Shown here one piece after another: positions 10,690 through 20,884 of a DNA stretch of 64,000 bases; positions within the stretch are counted from its first letter, which is position 1, and each line of letters opens with the position of its first letter. Below the pieces are notes generated by a model. The model saw nothing but the letters and a program-made list of their open reading frames with translations. It was not told where the DNA came from and ran no database searches. Origin of the DNA: Nephrocerus scutellatus (lineage: Eukaryota; Arthropoda; Insecta; Diptera; Pipunculidae). The stretch is taken from the NCBI GenBank assembly GCA_947095585.1, contig OX352763.1, positions 20,571,462-20,635,461 of the forward strand. Reading direction: 5' to 3'. Both the position numbers and the translations under genes were made by a program.

Positions 10690-11740
10690 TCAGCTCTAAG
10701 TACAAGACCAATTTTTTTGATGCGCATTTTGCAGTTGGGTCCACGCTTCCAAACTGCGGCATTAATGCTGCCTGCACCTCTGATTATTGAACATTCTATG
10801 GGAAAGATCTTCATTTGTACTCTTGCAGTGGCTAGAGTTTTAAACGATCTCAACACTCACAAATCCGCTGGGCCATTTCCCCATTAGTTCTGAAGAGGTG
10901 TTCTTCCAAGCGGGCATTACCATTGAGTAAGCTTTTCCATCTATCCTATTCTTCTGGGCTCTTCCCGAGAAGTTGGAAAACAGCCTTTTTTCAGCCCATA
11001 CCCAAATAAGGCGAGCCTTCGTCTCCTTCTTCGTACAGACATTACATCCATTCTTTCCAAGGTCATAGAAACGCTTATAAATTTTCAGCTCATGAAATAT
11101 CTTGGAAATAACAAACTCCTTACTGACCGTCAGTACGGATTTCATGGGAAAAGTTTTACTGGTGATTTGATGGTATATCTCACCAAATAGTGGAACCGGT
11201 CTTTGCACCAATTTGGTGAAAGCAAAGCTGTTGCACTCAATATTTCTAAGGCATTTGACAGAGTTTGGCATCGAGCTCTTTTGTCTAAAATGCGTGCTTA
11301 TGGATTAGATAAAAAATGCTTCATTGCATAAGAAGCTATCTTGTGGACGATTTCAAGTTTAAAGTTCATTACTTAAATGCTGGCGTCCCCTATGGCTCTG
11401 TTTTGTCCCCGACTATCTTCCAAATTTTTATTAATGATCTATTATCTGTGACTTCTAATCCAATTCACTCTTTCGCCGACGACAGTACTCTCAGCTTCTC
11501 ATATAAGTTTGAGGAACGTTCCTCTACTTATCATGTGGAACTCAAACCACTACATATGTTAAGCACGTTAAATTCTGACCTAGACAGCATAATACAACGC
11601 TCCCAAAACCCAATTATGTCTCCTGCCTTCTAAGGGAATCCTAAATCCTATGCCATTACCAATGAATGGCGCTTGCATCGAGGAAACTGAAAATCTCGCA
11701 ATTCTCAGTATATGCGTTAACTACAACTAATATAAGAATC
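10690..11740 (+). pseudogene. L2-like LINE reverse transcriptase (decayed)
   Basis: Pieces in three frames follow RT order. VARVLNDLNTHKSAGP and VLKRCSSKRALPLSKLFHLS come first. FQLMKYLGNNKLLTDRQYGF and ALNISKAFDRVWHRALL (motif A; the LD is changed to LN) come next, then NAGVPYGSVLSPTIF (motif B, with the usual Q changed to Y) and HSFADDSTLS (motif C, FADD intact). Stops and frameshifts occur throughout. The same RT type reappears as a fragment at 31895-32155. With 9770-10125 it forms one LINE copy split by the tRNA-like insertion. Confidence 0.85.
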
Positions 11741-12075
11741 ATTACGGGTTTCCTAACAGGGCATTTTAGACTGAAGGAGCACCTAAATAAAATAAAACTA
11801 GAAGAGGATGGCAGCTGAAGGCTATGTTGGGAATTGGATGAAACCCCGTGGCACCTTCTTAATGAATGCGGAGCAACGATCCGAAAGAGGAGAGACCACT
11901 TGGAAACTCACGCGATCTCTGAGTCCGCACGGCATTCACAGATCCCACACCATATCATTAAGTTCATAAAAGCCATTGGTATGTACTCGTATGGAGGGGG
12001 TGCTATAGGGACGGGCATGCACTGTCTCCACAGCACTAGTAAGGGGGAGCGTTATAGATCCTTATGGGTCGCAGT
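11738..12075 (+). pseudogene. I-group (RNase H-bearing) LINE, C-terminal zinc-finger end
   Basis: Starting with FLTGHFRLKEHLNKI, the frame continues RLCWELDETPWHLLNECG and ends GMHCLHSTSKGERYRS. The minus-strand copy at 48290-48890 carries the matching end (CLCSTSQGEAQ). The C..C...H....C finger downstream of RNase H is typical of I/LOA/R1-group LINEs; here one finger cysteine is replaced by a stop after EEDGS. RNase H itself is absent. It begins abruptly after the L2-like RT, so the two were joined by insertion or deletion. Confidence 0.75.
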
Positions 12076-12280
12076 GCTATTGGTAGATACCCCAAATTTT
12101 CCAATTTTTGAGGCAACTTTTCCAATCTTTCTTATACCTAAAACCATATCCGGACTATTGCGAATACTTAAAAGAAGAAAACGAGCTAAATCGGTTGAGC
12201 CGTTTAGCCGTGAAAATGGAACAGACAGACATAGTTACTTTCACAATTATAATATTAGTATGGACTAACTTGCCGGAGTC
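12076..12280 (+). repeat. partial copy of a dispersed non-coding repeat
   Basis: The string aaatcggttgagccgtttag followed by ccgtgaaaa, a cagacagacatagttactttc stretch and a tail ataatattagtatgga has a close counterpart at 31045-31130 (aaatcggtcgagccgtttag ... gttactttcacatttataat). Shared order and spacing show a common origin. No ORF is present. Such tails are seen in short non-autonomous repeats of many insects. Confidence 0.65.
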
Positions 12281-12354
12281 TGTCTGTCTTTTTATGTGTC
12301 ATTCTGCCACGCTTTTTTAATTCTAATACTGTTAGTTCATAGTCCCGTATCCGT

Positions 12355-12745
12355 TTTTTTAGTAGGTCTTTTCGGATCTTGAGGTGGTCTTAAGTGGGGC
12401 CTTTATGAGTCTTGAGGTGATCTAGAGCGAGTTTAAGAGGTTATTGAAGGAGTTTTGAGATGGGTATTGAGAGGGTCTTTAGTGGGATCAAGTGGGGGAC
12501 TTGAGAGGCTTCCTAGGGGGGGTTCATAAAGTGTTTTTTGAAAGTGGTCTTTTTGTTGTCTTTTTGGGGTTCTTTGTGGGTCTTGAGGTGGTCTTGAGGT
12601 GGTCTTGGGGTGGTCTTGAGATGGTATTGTGGTGTTCTGTATTGGAGTTTTGAGATGGGTTCTGAGAGGGTTTTGAGACGATCTTAAGTTGGGTATTCAG
12701 GGGAGTTTTTAAGGATCTTTTGAAAGTATTTTGGGGATCTTTTTG
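12355..12745 (-). repeat. degenerate G/T-rich short tandem repeat (GGTCTTGAGGT-like)
   Basis: Nearly 400 bp of imperfect 10-12 bp words such as ggtcttgaggt and ttttgagatgggt. The best-preserved patch is 12575-12625, where ggtcttgaggt repeats almost exactly four times. On the minus strand the units read ACCTCAAGACC, matching the C/A-rich array at 1590-1930 in the opposite orientation. Extreme strand asymmetry but no coding frame. Confidence 0.75.
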
Positions 12746-15700
12746 AGATCTTTATACTCCTTCTTCATATTATTGAAATCATATCTAAGCATTTAGTGTT
12801 CTTTTAATGCTTTTTAAACCTCAAATGCTTATCGTGGGTTTTTTAATTTATGTGCTTTCTTAAGGTCACTATCTATTCCATAGTTTTCTGGGTCTTTGAG
12901 GTGAATAGTGATGGTCAAACACATTTACGGCTTATGTTCAATTGTTAGTTAAGTGAAAAAGGTAACGGCACAACATATAAATGTCGTTGCAGACCTGCGC
13001 TTTATGATTAATTTTTAATTTTGTGCTCATCTCCTGTTTTATTTGGCGAGCGAAGACAGCCCGTGCTATCATCATCTAGCTACGATTATTTTCAGATCCA
13101 AGCTGCCTATTACTCAAGATTTGTTAAACTCATAAAATTTACCTAAAGCAACTGAAATTGAACTTTTAAACTTAAAGGCAAATGATGACACAACTCCGAA
13201 ATTGCTCGCAGATATTGAATTATGTTAAAATATCGTTTTGTCCCCCACTAAATGCCGCCAACGTTCATAACAAAATTCCCCGAAAAAATTGAGTTGCTTC
13301 ATATGGCAATTTCTCGCGGCAGAGTCGCTCTGGAATCGAATCGCATGCATTGCTTTGGCAGCAAGTTGAAGACCTCACAAGAAGATAGATGCAACAATTC
13401 TTTTACTCCGCAGATGACTGTGAATGATGTCGAATGATGAGTGAGTGCCCCAGAGCGACGACAATGAACTGAATGCATATGATGGAAAGATTTGGTCGGT
13501 TTTTTTGTACATTTCGCTGACGACATCTTGGGCTGATTTGCAATGCAATGCTACAATGGGAAACATTTAGTCATTGAGGCAGCAAAGAGCAACTACGCAT
13601 TGGCACTTATCCAGAAATGCTCGTACCATCATATATTGCACTGGATTGAGAGATGAGTGCTTGTCAACGACTGTGAATGACATCGGTTGTGTGACACATT
13701 CAGTTTAGATTTTTAAAAAGGTTTCTTCCTTCTGGGTGGGTTTACTAAGGCATAAAAAACTGAAATTTTTTCAAAAAATGTATTTTATAATGAAAGTGTT
13801 AATGAAAAGCTCCGCATTTCTAAGGCTTAAGTTCCTATAGGAAGAATCTACTAGGCACACTAAATTACAGCGTAGTTATTTCTCGGAGCATTTATTATAA
13901 TTTATCATCCTTATCAGGGTTTTTCGATATTCCAAAAAGAAAAAAAACTCCGCAATTAACAAACGAAATAGCAGCTTTGTCAAATGACCGAAATCGATCT
14001 TATCGCAAACAACATCAATGACTCAGTTCAAAGGGGAAACCCCTTTTTGCGTTTACAATCTAGCTGCAGGCACAGAGCGTGCAGTTCGTGTCGCTTATCG
14101 CCAAGCGACACGCATCCATTATACGATAACGTATGCGCTAAGGGCTAAGCGAAAAGTGCTTCTGCTCCGAGTCTATCGTTTTGGAAAACATTCAACGATT
14201 TCAAAGGAGCACAGCTGATTCAGACAAATCTCAGGCAGTTACTTCTCATGCACGTAGAATAATTGTTGTCGTCTGCCATTTGAAGGAGAAACCTTGCGTT
14301 TGTTTCGAGGAAAGGCAGACGAACGATGCAGCTTTTAGCACCGCTACCTCCACGGAAACCCTTTTAGCAGTCTTAGCAAGTTAAGCTGCTCGCAAATAAA
14401 CAAATCAAGCAAAGGTAGTGGAACAGGATGTCACAGTGGAAGAGAATCAGGATTGAACTTCCATTAACTGTTTCTGTTGTGCTATTGCGGGGGCGGTCGG
14501 AATTGGATGGAAGTCGCACATTCAGACTCGCCACCAAGTCGTTCCTGGGTGAAAAGATTTATGCAAATTCAATTAAAAGTTGCATGTTCATTGCAATGCA
14601 TTTGACAGAATAATTTGAATTTGGCAGGACTTTGGGTGCTGCTGAAGCTTTAATACTCGTACTCTATACAGTGGGGTACGTTGAAAATGCAGTAATCATG
14701 TTCAGTTAATTGTGAAGGAATGTTTTTATGACTATCGAAGCAGTATATAAAGGGATACGAACTCTCAACTATTTCTATATTTCATTCGTATTTCAACAAC
14801 TACAAGGACTATCAGAACTTTTCCATTCGGTTTTGATTATATTCCTTTTTTTTTGACATTGACAAAAGAGTCATTGCACTCTATAGCGTTCTTGTGTGAA
14901 CGTGATCCTTCCAGACAAAGGAATTATCCCCGATAGCAAAACCTATTTAAGATCCTCTAGCCGTGAATTCGAAATGACTGTTCACCGCACTAGTCGTCCA
15001 TTTAAGCACGCTACATGACCTGCATGCAAGACCTATACAAATGGACTGACGCTGTCACAGTCGTCGTACAATTGGATGCGCTCCGCTCACATCCAAGTGA
15101 CTGGCCGACTGACTGTAAGTAGTTTGTTGGGTTCGCGACTCTGTCAAGGCAACGGACACGCAGCATATTTGCACGCACTTGACTAAGTGCTCAGTGTTTA
15201 ATCAATATCCTTGTCACACGCAATGAAATAATTAAGTTATTCGTGTAGTCTAGGAGGAGCTGGCGACATATCGTTCTCGCAATGCGATGTAAGTGCAACG
15301 GACAACGGAGCTATGTCATCCTCCTCTCTGATTCGAGCGCCGACCGGCGGTGGGTGAAGGCTATGCTCCTGCCGATGCCGATGCCAAAGCTGATGTCAGA
15401 CTGTCTTTGGTGCTACTTCTGTCGGCCCTTTGAGGTGTTTATTGAACGAAATTGCATTCATTTGGGAACGCGGTCAGTCTCCGGTTCGGGGATTGTGGAC
15501 ATGGTCTGGTCGACAGACTCAGACCATCATCGGTTCGCCTGCCGCGTGTTGTCCGCTTACCTTTGACTGCTGATACTTTGACTAATTTGAGTTGTGACCG
15601 TCGTCTTTCTAGATGCAATGGATAGCGCGGTGAATGGACTATTTCTCCACACTCTACTGTCTTGGACTTCAACATCAAAGACTGAGCTGAATCGATTGAT

Positions 15701-16270
15701 TCCAGTTTTTTTTTTTCCTTTTTCCTTTTGCTTGATGAATGCTATGATGGCCATCGACTCGCTTTGAGTGTAATGTGAGTGAGATGATGTTGATGTTAAT
15801 GATGCACACAAATCAAAGTGAAGGACTTGTTCGTCTCGTTTGTAAGCGTTTTTTGTTCTTTTGAATTGAAAAGCAATTTGTGTCCTTGTCGGTTATCTCA
15901 CACAAGCATTAATGCATATATGTAAAATAGTACATTAATTAAATAAAAACTCAAATGCTAGAGAACTTGGAAGGTGAAAAATTTGCCAAGTATAACATCT
16001 CATCAATAAGCTAATCTCATTATTTTTCCATTACAGTAATTTGTCATGGACGGTTGCACCTAACGAAGGATAATTCAAAAACAATGGAATAAGGTTCCTT
16101 ATAAATCCTGTCTTTGTGTTTGTACGATATGTTATACATTTCGATACGCTATTGGAAGATATCTCATACAAACGTTTTTCAGCATTGTGCAAATCACCAT
16201 TTTTTTCTGAACTCGACATATTTTTCCTCTACTGTGACGATATTTTAATTAAAATAAGGTTAGAACATAT
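12746..16270. other. no gene recognised
   Basis: About 3.5 kb of unique-looking DNA. A TATATAAAG word at 14744 and short open frames of 60-95 codons at 14018-15811 drew attention, but none has a motif, codon pattern or neighbour to support a gene. Around 15100-15560 base composition is more balanced than in the flanks. Confidence 0.45.
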
Positions 16271-16273
16271 ATG

Positions 16274-16395
16274 TGGGCGCCGTGGCTCAGTGGTTAAGAA
16301 CATGGCTTCTGAGCAGGAGGTTCGTGTATCGAATACCCCCAAACAGTATTTTTTACGGTGTCCCACCTCTCGCAAAAGTCTGACAAACGGCAGAG
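16274..16395 (+). mobile_element. tRNA-derived SINE, 5' part (interrupted by a LINE)
   Basis: Begins gggcgccgtggctcagtggt with a box A-like TGGCTCAGTGG at 16283, and contains GGAGGTTCGTG...CGAATACC, a disturbed box B. It continues into a body (acggtgtcccacctctcgc) shared with the copy at 24675-24905. The match stops at about 16395, and the next part of the SINE body (gtaataacttgtc) reappears at 20527, immediately after the poly(A) of the LINE. A tRNA-related Pol III promoter is inferred from the boxes. Confidence 0.8.
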
Positions 16396-16750
16396 AGAGA
16401 GAGTTGATTTGATTTTCAAGTCAAACGCAAGCAAAAAATATATTCAAAAAATTAAAATAAATTTTCTTTCAAATAATTGAAAATATTTTTTCATATTTTC
16501 ATTTTAATTAAAATAACCTTTTTTCATTATTTCAAATTGTGTTTAATACCATACAGTAGTTATTGTTGTGTTAAAATATTTTAAGATTAATTTTTCATAT
16601 CTAAAAGTGTTAAATTTATTGGTCAAGATCGATACAGAAAGCAAGATCTTAAAAAGAACAAATTGGTAATTTGAAAAACAAGAATATCAACAAAAGTGGA
16701 GTAGATTTACCAAAGCGGAAACAATAGCCAATTAATAATCGCAGAGTCTG

Positions 16751-17005
16751 GTGCTGTTGGATAATTTAAACGACAAGATCATCACACTGATTCAACAAAA
16801 GAAGTCAAATAAAATCCAAACGACAAAAATTGCTGAACTCCAAAAGCGGTTACAGGTGTTTTCCAATATTGTTCATCAAGCGTGGATACTGCTGATAGCA
16901 ATACCATCAAAACAAAGACATCATATCGTAACGTTACCAAAGAATCAGACACAAAAAAGCAGTTACGTTAAAAAGTATTGTTATTCAAGTTTTTATTTTA
17001 TTTGA
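16751..17005 (+). CDS. possible ORF1 remnant of the LINE (coiled-coil-like)
   Basis: Open frame of about 84 codons in the LINE's 5' region. The segment LLDNLNDKIITLIQQKK and then TTKIAELQKRLQVF has leucines and isoleucines at heptad-like spacing, rich in K, Q and E, as in the coiled coils of LINE ORF1 proteins. I see no RNA-recognition fold or CCHC knuckle, and the frame opens with M only at its edge. It could equally be chance open reading in A-rich DNA, so this is a weak call. Confidence 0.25.
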   Translation: MLLDNLNDKIITLIQQKKSNKIQTTKIAELQKRLQVFSNIVHQAWILLIAIPSKQRHHIVTLPKNQTQKSSYVKKYCYSSFYFI

Positions 17006-17245
17006 ATAGTTTTCAGAAGTAGAATTTTTATTGACTTTCTGTCTCAGTAGCTGTGCGTGCCTTTTTCGTTTGTTAGGCCTGGTACTACAAACGAATAAGT
17101 AACGTTTTCACTGTTGAGTGGTTGGTTCGTAGAAATTCTTCTTATTATTGTTATTTATAATATTTTTTGATTTTTTATATTATTATTATCTTATTTTACG
17201 TATATTTTCATCATCTTGACGGGTTCGGTATTTTTAATTTGTAAA

Positions 17246-20107
17246 ATGAACTCTTATTTTGAAATTCATTTCACAAATATTCGCGGCATTAAAAGAAATT
17301 TCAATTCGATCGTAGCACATCTTGACGCGAATAAACCTGCGGTTCTAAGTTTATGTGAAACGCAGGCCTCTTATATGGGTACCCCAAATGATTTTCAATG
17401 TCAGGGGTATTCTCGTGTCGACTGTTTGGTTCCTCATCGTGGGGTTATTTTATTTATACGAGAAGACATCAGTTTTAGTGTACCTAATTTTAATATTCCA
17501 AACAGTAATCCAATGTTCAATACGATATGGATTGAAATTGTAATTTCAAACCATTCGATATTTATTTGTTCCCTTTATCGTAGTCCTAATTTGTCACCTG
17601 ATGACACTAATATTGAGTTTAATTACTTATCAGACACAATAGACAAGATTTACAAATCATCACCAACATCAGAATTGGTAGTCTTGGGTGATTTTAATCT
17701 CCACAATGATTCATGGTTGACCTATTCGAATGGTAGAGATCAATCAGGTGAAACCGCAGAACTATTTTCAAATGTTAATCTTTTCACCCAACTCGTTAAT
17801 AAGCCAACTAGGTATCCCGATACTACTGGTCAATCACCTCACCTTTTAGATTTATTTCTTACAACTATGCCTGATAAATATTCAATTGATGTATCTGCTC
17901 CATTAGGTCTTTCTGACCATGCTTTGATAGATGCCAAATTTCCAATATCACCAGCCCTTATAGAGACTACAAGTAAAAGGCTACTCTGGCACTATAAAAA
18001 TGCTAACTGGGAGCTCCTGAACCAATTTTATAGCTCATTTGATTGGTCAACCTGTTTTTCCAGCAATAATGCTAATGAAGCATCACAACTTATCACGTCA
18101 ACCATTTTGCTAGGAATGAAAAATTGCATTCCTTCTTCATTTAAAAAGAAAAATACTCATAAAAATAAATGGTTTAACGAACATTGCAGGTCAGCAGTCG
18201 CGTGTAAAAAAGCAGCCCATTTGGACTACGTTAATTGCACTTCTGAAGAAAACCTTGTAAAGTTTCGAATAGCTAGAAACAGATCAAACGCTATATTGAA
18301 AAGGTCCAAAATAATATATGACCTTAAGATTCGAGATAGCATGCGAAAAATATTGGATTCTGATTCAAACAGTCGAAGCTTTTGGTCGTTTGCTGCATTG
18401 GTTAAAAGAAACTTTGCAGACAATACTTCGTCTATTCCTTCTTTATTTCATAATGGTATTCATTATAGAACTAATATTGAGAAAGCTAATCTCTTAGCTT
18501 CTCATTTCGCTGGTGCGTCTACTCTTCCTTTAACTAATCAAAGTATGTCTAAAATCTATTTTCGGAAACGGGTTGTTTCAAAGATTCTGAAAGAACTTGA
18601 CCCCAATAAAGCGACTGGCCCCGACGGTATTCCGCAATTAGTATTGAAAAGTTGTCATCATACTTTGGCAAAACCGCTTAGCAAATTGTTTCATCTCTCA
18701 ATGAAGACAGGTGTTTTTCCATCATTTTGGAAAATAGCAAATATTCAACCCGTTCCGAAAAAAGGTGATAAATCGGCACCTACGAACTACCGACCTATTG
18801 CTTTGTTGTCGGTTCTATCGAAGGTAATGGAATCTATCGTTAATTTCAGACTAATGAACTATCTGGATTCGAATGTTCTTTTATCCGATGTTCAGTATGG
18901 ATTTCGTAAAAATCGATCTTCAGGCGAACTAATGACGTGCATGACTCATTGTTTGGAGCGAAGCATTGAAAACCTAGGTGAATCAAGCGTTGTTTCCTTA
19001 GATATTGCTAAAGCTTTTGATAGAGTATGGCATGATTGTCTTATTAATAAGATTCGTGCGCTGAATTTACACTCCTCTCTCATTACATGGATTGAGAATT
19101 ATTTATGGAACCGTAAAATAAAAGTTGTATTAAATGGTATATCTTCAGATTCACATGGGATCAATGCTGGCGTGCCTCAAGGATCATCCTTGTCTCCCAC
19201 GCTCTTCTTGATATATATCAACGACCTATTGTCTTCTACAACCTGTGATATCCATTCATTTGCTGATGATACAACACTATCGGCCTCCATTGAGTTTGAC
19301 AATCAAAAAGAATGCAATTCTCGCTTGAATGGTTCGCGTGAATTAATGAATTTGACTATTCTGTCTAATATTCAAATCATTCTTGATTGGGGCATTTCTA
19401 ACAGAGTAGAATTTAACCCAAATAAATTCCAGTCTTGCCTTTTTTCTCAGAAGACAACTCAACATTATGTTCCTCCTGTTATTAATGGTACCTCTATTGC
19501 GAGATCTGATTCACTTAAGTTGTTAGGTTTAAAAGTATCAAGTGATCTTTCTTGGAAAGAACATATTTATGAAATTTCAAAAAGAGCTAGCCAATGTTTA
19601 GGCTTCATAAGACGTTGTAACTTCTACTTCACTCCCTCTGAAGTATTAAGATTATATAAATCTTATGTTAGACCAATTTTAGAATTTAATTCATATGTGT
19701 GGGGTGGTGCTCCAAGATCGCATTTGGTTCATCTTGATGGTGTTCAGAATAGAGTTATCCGTTTGATAAACGATGTAACCATTACTTCGTCTCTTGATAC
19801 TTTGGAGCACAGACGAAATGTAGGAGCTTTATCTGTTTTCTATAAATTTTACAACGGTAAATGTTCTTTAGAAACCCGTTCTCTAGTTCCTGGGCCTTTT
19901 CTCAGTAACGTAAACACTCGTTTAAGGTGCAATCAACATAGATTTGCCTTAAAACTTTTTTCATGTAGAACCCAACACTTTAAATCCTCCTTTTTTCCTA
20001 GAGTATCTTCGATGTGGAATCAATTGGTCGAACACGTGTTTCCAGAATCTTATAATCTGCAGGCGTTCAAATTAGCTTTTAACAAGTTCTTGAAGGATGA
20101 TGGTTAA
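17246..20107 (+). CDS. LINE ORF2: AP endonuclease-reverse transcriptase polyprotein (953 aa)
   Basis: Drives target-primed reverse transcription: the endonuclease nicks genomic DNA and the RT copies the element RNA from the nick. I take the start at the ATG at 17246 (MNSYFEIHFTNIRG); an in-frame TTG 30 bases upstream is the only earlier alternative. Residues about 7-235 are an AP endonuclease: NIRG near the start, the catalytic E in SLCETQ (38), LYRSPN (110-115), GDFN (148-151) and SDH (223-225) are all present. RT spans about 440-720: KATGPDGIP, NYRPIALLSVLSK, LDIAKAFDRVW (motif A, D586), NAGVPQGSSLSPTLF (motif B) and SFADDTTLS (motif C, FADD 672-675). The tail carries FFPRVSSMWNQLVEHVFP, typical of L2/CR1-group LINEs, with no RNase H. 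No stop or shift interrupts the frame, so the enzyme may be functional. Exact clade (L2, Daphne, Kiri or CR1-like) not resolved. Confidence 0.93.
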   Translation: MNSYFEIHFTNIRGIKRNFNSIVAHLDANKPAVLSLCETQASYMGTPNDFQCQGYSRVDCLVPHRGVILFIREDISFSVPNFNIPNSNPMFNTIWIEIVISNHSIFICSLYRSPNLSPDDTNIEFNYLSDTIDKIYKSSPTSELVVLGDFNLHNDSWLTYSNGRDQSGETAELFSNVNLFTQLVNKPTRYPDTTGQSPHLLDLFLTTMPDKYSIDVSAPLGLSDHALIDAKFPISPALIETTSKRLLWHYKNANWELLNQFYSSFDWSTCFSSNNANEASQLITSTILLGMKNCIPSSFKKKNTHKNKWFNEHCRSAVACKKAAHLDYVNCTSEENLVKFRIARNRSNAILKRSKIIYDLKIRDSMRKILDSDSNSRSFWSFAALVKRNFADNTSSIPSLFHNGIHYRTNIEKANLLASHFAGASTLPLTNQSMSKIYFRKRVVSKILKELDPNKATGPDGIPQLVLKSCHHTLAKPLSKLFHLSMKTGVFPSFWKIANIQPVPKKGDKSAPTNYRPIALLSVLSKVMESIVNFRLMNYLDSNVLLSDVQYGFRKNRSSGELMTCMTHCLERSIENLGESSVVSLDIAKAFDRVWHDCLINKIRALNLHSSLITWIENYLWNRKIKVVLNGISSDSHGINAGVPQGSSLSPTLFLIYINDLLSSTTCDIHSFADDTTLSASIEFDNQKECNSRLNGSRELMNLTILSNIQIILDWGISNRVEFNPNKFQSCLFSQKTTQHYVPPVINGTSIARSDSLKLLGLKVSSDLSWKEHIYEISKRASQCLGFIRRCNFYFTPSEVLRLYKSYVRPILEFNSYVWGGAPRSHLVHLDGVQNRVIRLINDVTITSSLDTLEHRRNVGALSVFYKFYNGKCSLETRSLVPGPFLSNVNTRLRCNQHRFALKLFSCRTQHFKSSFFPRVSSMWNQLVEHVFPESYNLQAFKLAFNKFLKDDG

Positions 20108-20130
20108 AGTATTCATAAGTTGTTTCTTAA

Positions 20131-20133
<3 letters not shown>

Positions 20134-20170
<37 letters not shown>
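20134..20170 (+). repeat. 37-base A tract
   Basis: Uninterrupted A run starting 27 bases after the ORF2 stop. It is either an internal poly(A) of the LINE 3' UTR or the true tail of the LINE, with the following 336 bp representing another insertion. The AATAAA and second poly(A) further on favour the first reading slightly. Confidence 0.9.
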
Positions 20171-20173
<3 letters not shown>

Positions 20174-20429
20174 TTTATCAGTATTTTTTAAATTATTTTT
20201 ATAATTTGTAATATTTTCTTGGTCAAGGATTTTGGTAGTTTTCCCAGACAATGATTCATAGATAAAAGTATTTGGACTCGCGTAGTTCTAAATTCGTGTT
20301 CGTTTTTCGTATTGCTTTTCCAATGAATCAGGGAGAATTCTGAGAAAATAAATTGAAACCGGCTACAAACGTGAGGAATGTGATACATTGTAAATCACAT
20401 TCTTTCGATTTTTATTTTATTTTGAATTT

Positions 20430-20526
20430 AATAAAGGGCTTAGCCCAACTTATTGCCGTGACGTAAGTCATTCAGGGAGTCATCCCTTGGCAATAAGTCT
20501 CTATATAAAAAAAAAAAAAAAAAAAA
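20430..20526 (+). promoter_or_regulatory. LINE 3' end: AATAAA, stem-loops and poly(A)
   Basis: AATAAA at 20430-20435 is followed by a tight GGGCT-t-AGCCC hairpin (20436-20446). A perfect 10-bp stem, ACTTATTGCC (20448-20457) with GGCAATAAGT (20489-20498), comes next; its loop contains a second 5-bp stem (AGGGA 20474, TCCCT 20483). A poly(A) of 20 bases follows at 20507. In stringent LINE families the RT recognises such 3' stem-loops; that role here is inferred. Confidence 0.75.
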
Positions 20527-20690
20527 GTAATAACTTGTCAGCGAAAGCTTATCAATTCGCCGTTCGGATACGGCACTAAATTTTAGGTCGCCTCAATTTG
20601 TGTGCAAAAATATACACAAATGGTTACGGGAAGCTAGGCCTGGGAACGCAATGGTCTGTCGCGCCGAATATTATAATTGTTATATATGCG
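20527..20690 (+). mobile_element. tRNA-derived SINE, 3' part (continuation after the LINE)
   Basis: Starts gtaataacttgtcagcgaaa directly after the LINE poly(A) and runs through caatttgtgtgcaaaaata, acacaaatggttacgggaag, ctaggcctgggaacgcaatg and gtctgtcgcgccgaatatta. The copies at 24784-24905 and 44462-44575 match in the same order. This copy holds about 36 extra bases (20549-20585), including a GCCGTTCGGATACGGC hairpin that the 24.7-kb copy lacks, so at least two subfamilies exist. Confidence 0.85.
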
Positions 20691-20697
20691 ATATATG

Positions 20698-20750
20698 GGA
20701 GGCCAGGACAGGACCATGGTTGTAGAGCCAATTATGATGATTGTGATAAG
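20698..20750 (+). mobile_element. RTE-like LINE (family A) 3' terminus only
   Basis: The words gggaggccagga, a degraded gacc segment and tagagccaattatgatgatt match the 3' end seen at 55289-55325 (gggaggccaggtccgg ... tagagccaaatatgatga) and, on the minus strand, at 4985-5040. Only the tail is present, as expected for a severely 5'-truncated LINE insertion ending in a GAT repeat. Confidence 0.5.
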
Positions 20751-20884
20751 AGCATTATGCGATTATTTTTCTCCGGTGTTTCATAATCCAAAAAGGTGGG
20801 GTAGAATATTTATAATTTCCGAAGTAGATAAAATGGGAAATGGGACCTATCATCATCAAAGGCACAAGGTTGGGTTATTGCAGA

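Larger units (their letters stand above)
16396..20526 (+). mobile_element. near full-length L2/CR1-like LINE inserted in a SINE
   Basis: About 4.13 kb. It consists of an 850-bp 5' region, one long intact ORF (17246-20107), a 3' UTR with AATAAA at 20430, a stem-loop at 20448-20498 and poly(A) at 20507-20526. Both edges are fixed by the interrupted SINE: the uninterrupted SINE at 24768-24800 reads straight across. The target duplication is unclear because the left edge is an AG run (agagagagag). A 37-base A tract at 20134-20170 offers an alternative 3' end, in which case 20171-20526 would be a separate insert. The intact ORF suggests a young copy. Confidence 0.8.

Noticed and set aside
10840..11271. 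143-codon open frame on the minus strand
   Set aside because: It is the antisense shadow of the L2-like reverse transcriptase remnant on the + strand.
14744..14790. TATATAAAG followed by TCATTC, a possible core promoter
   Set aside because: The initiator-like word lies about 40 bases from the TATA rather than about 30, and no gene follows.
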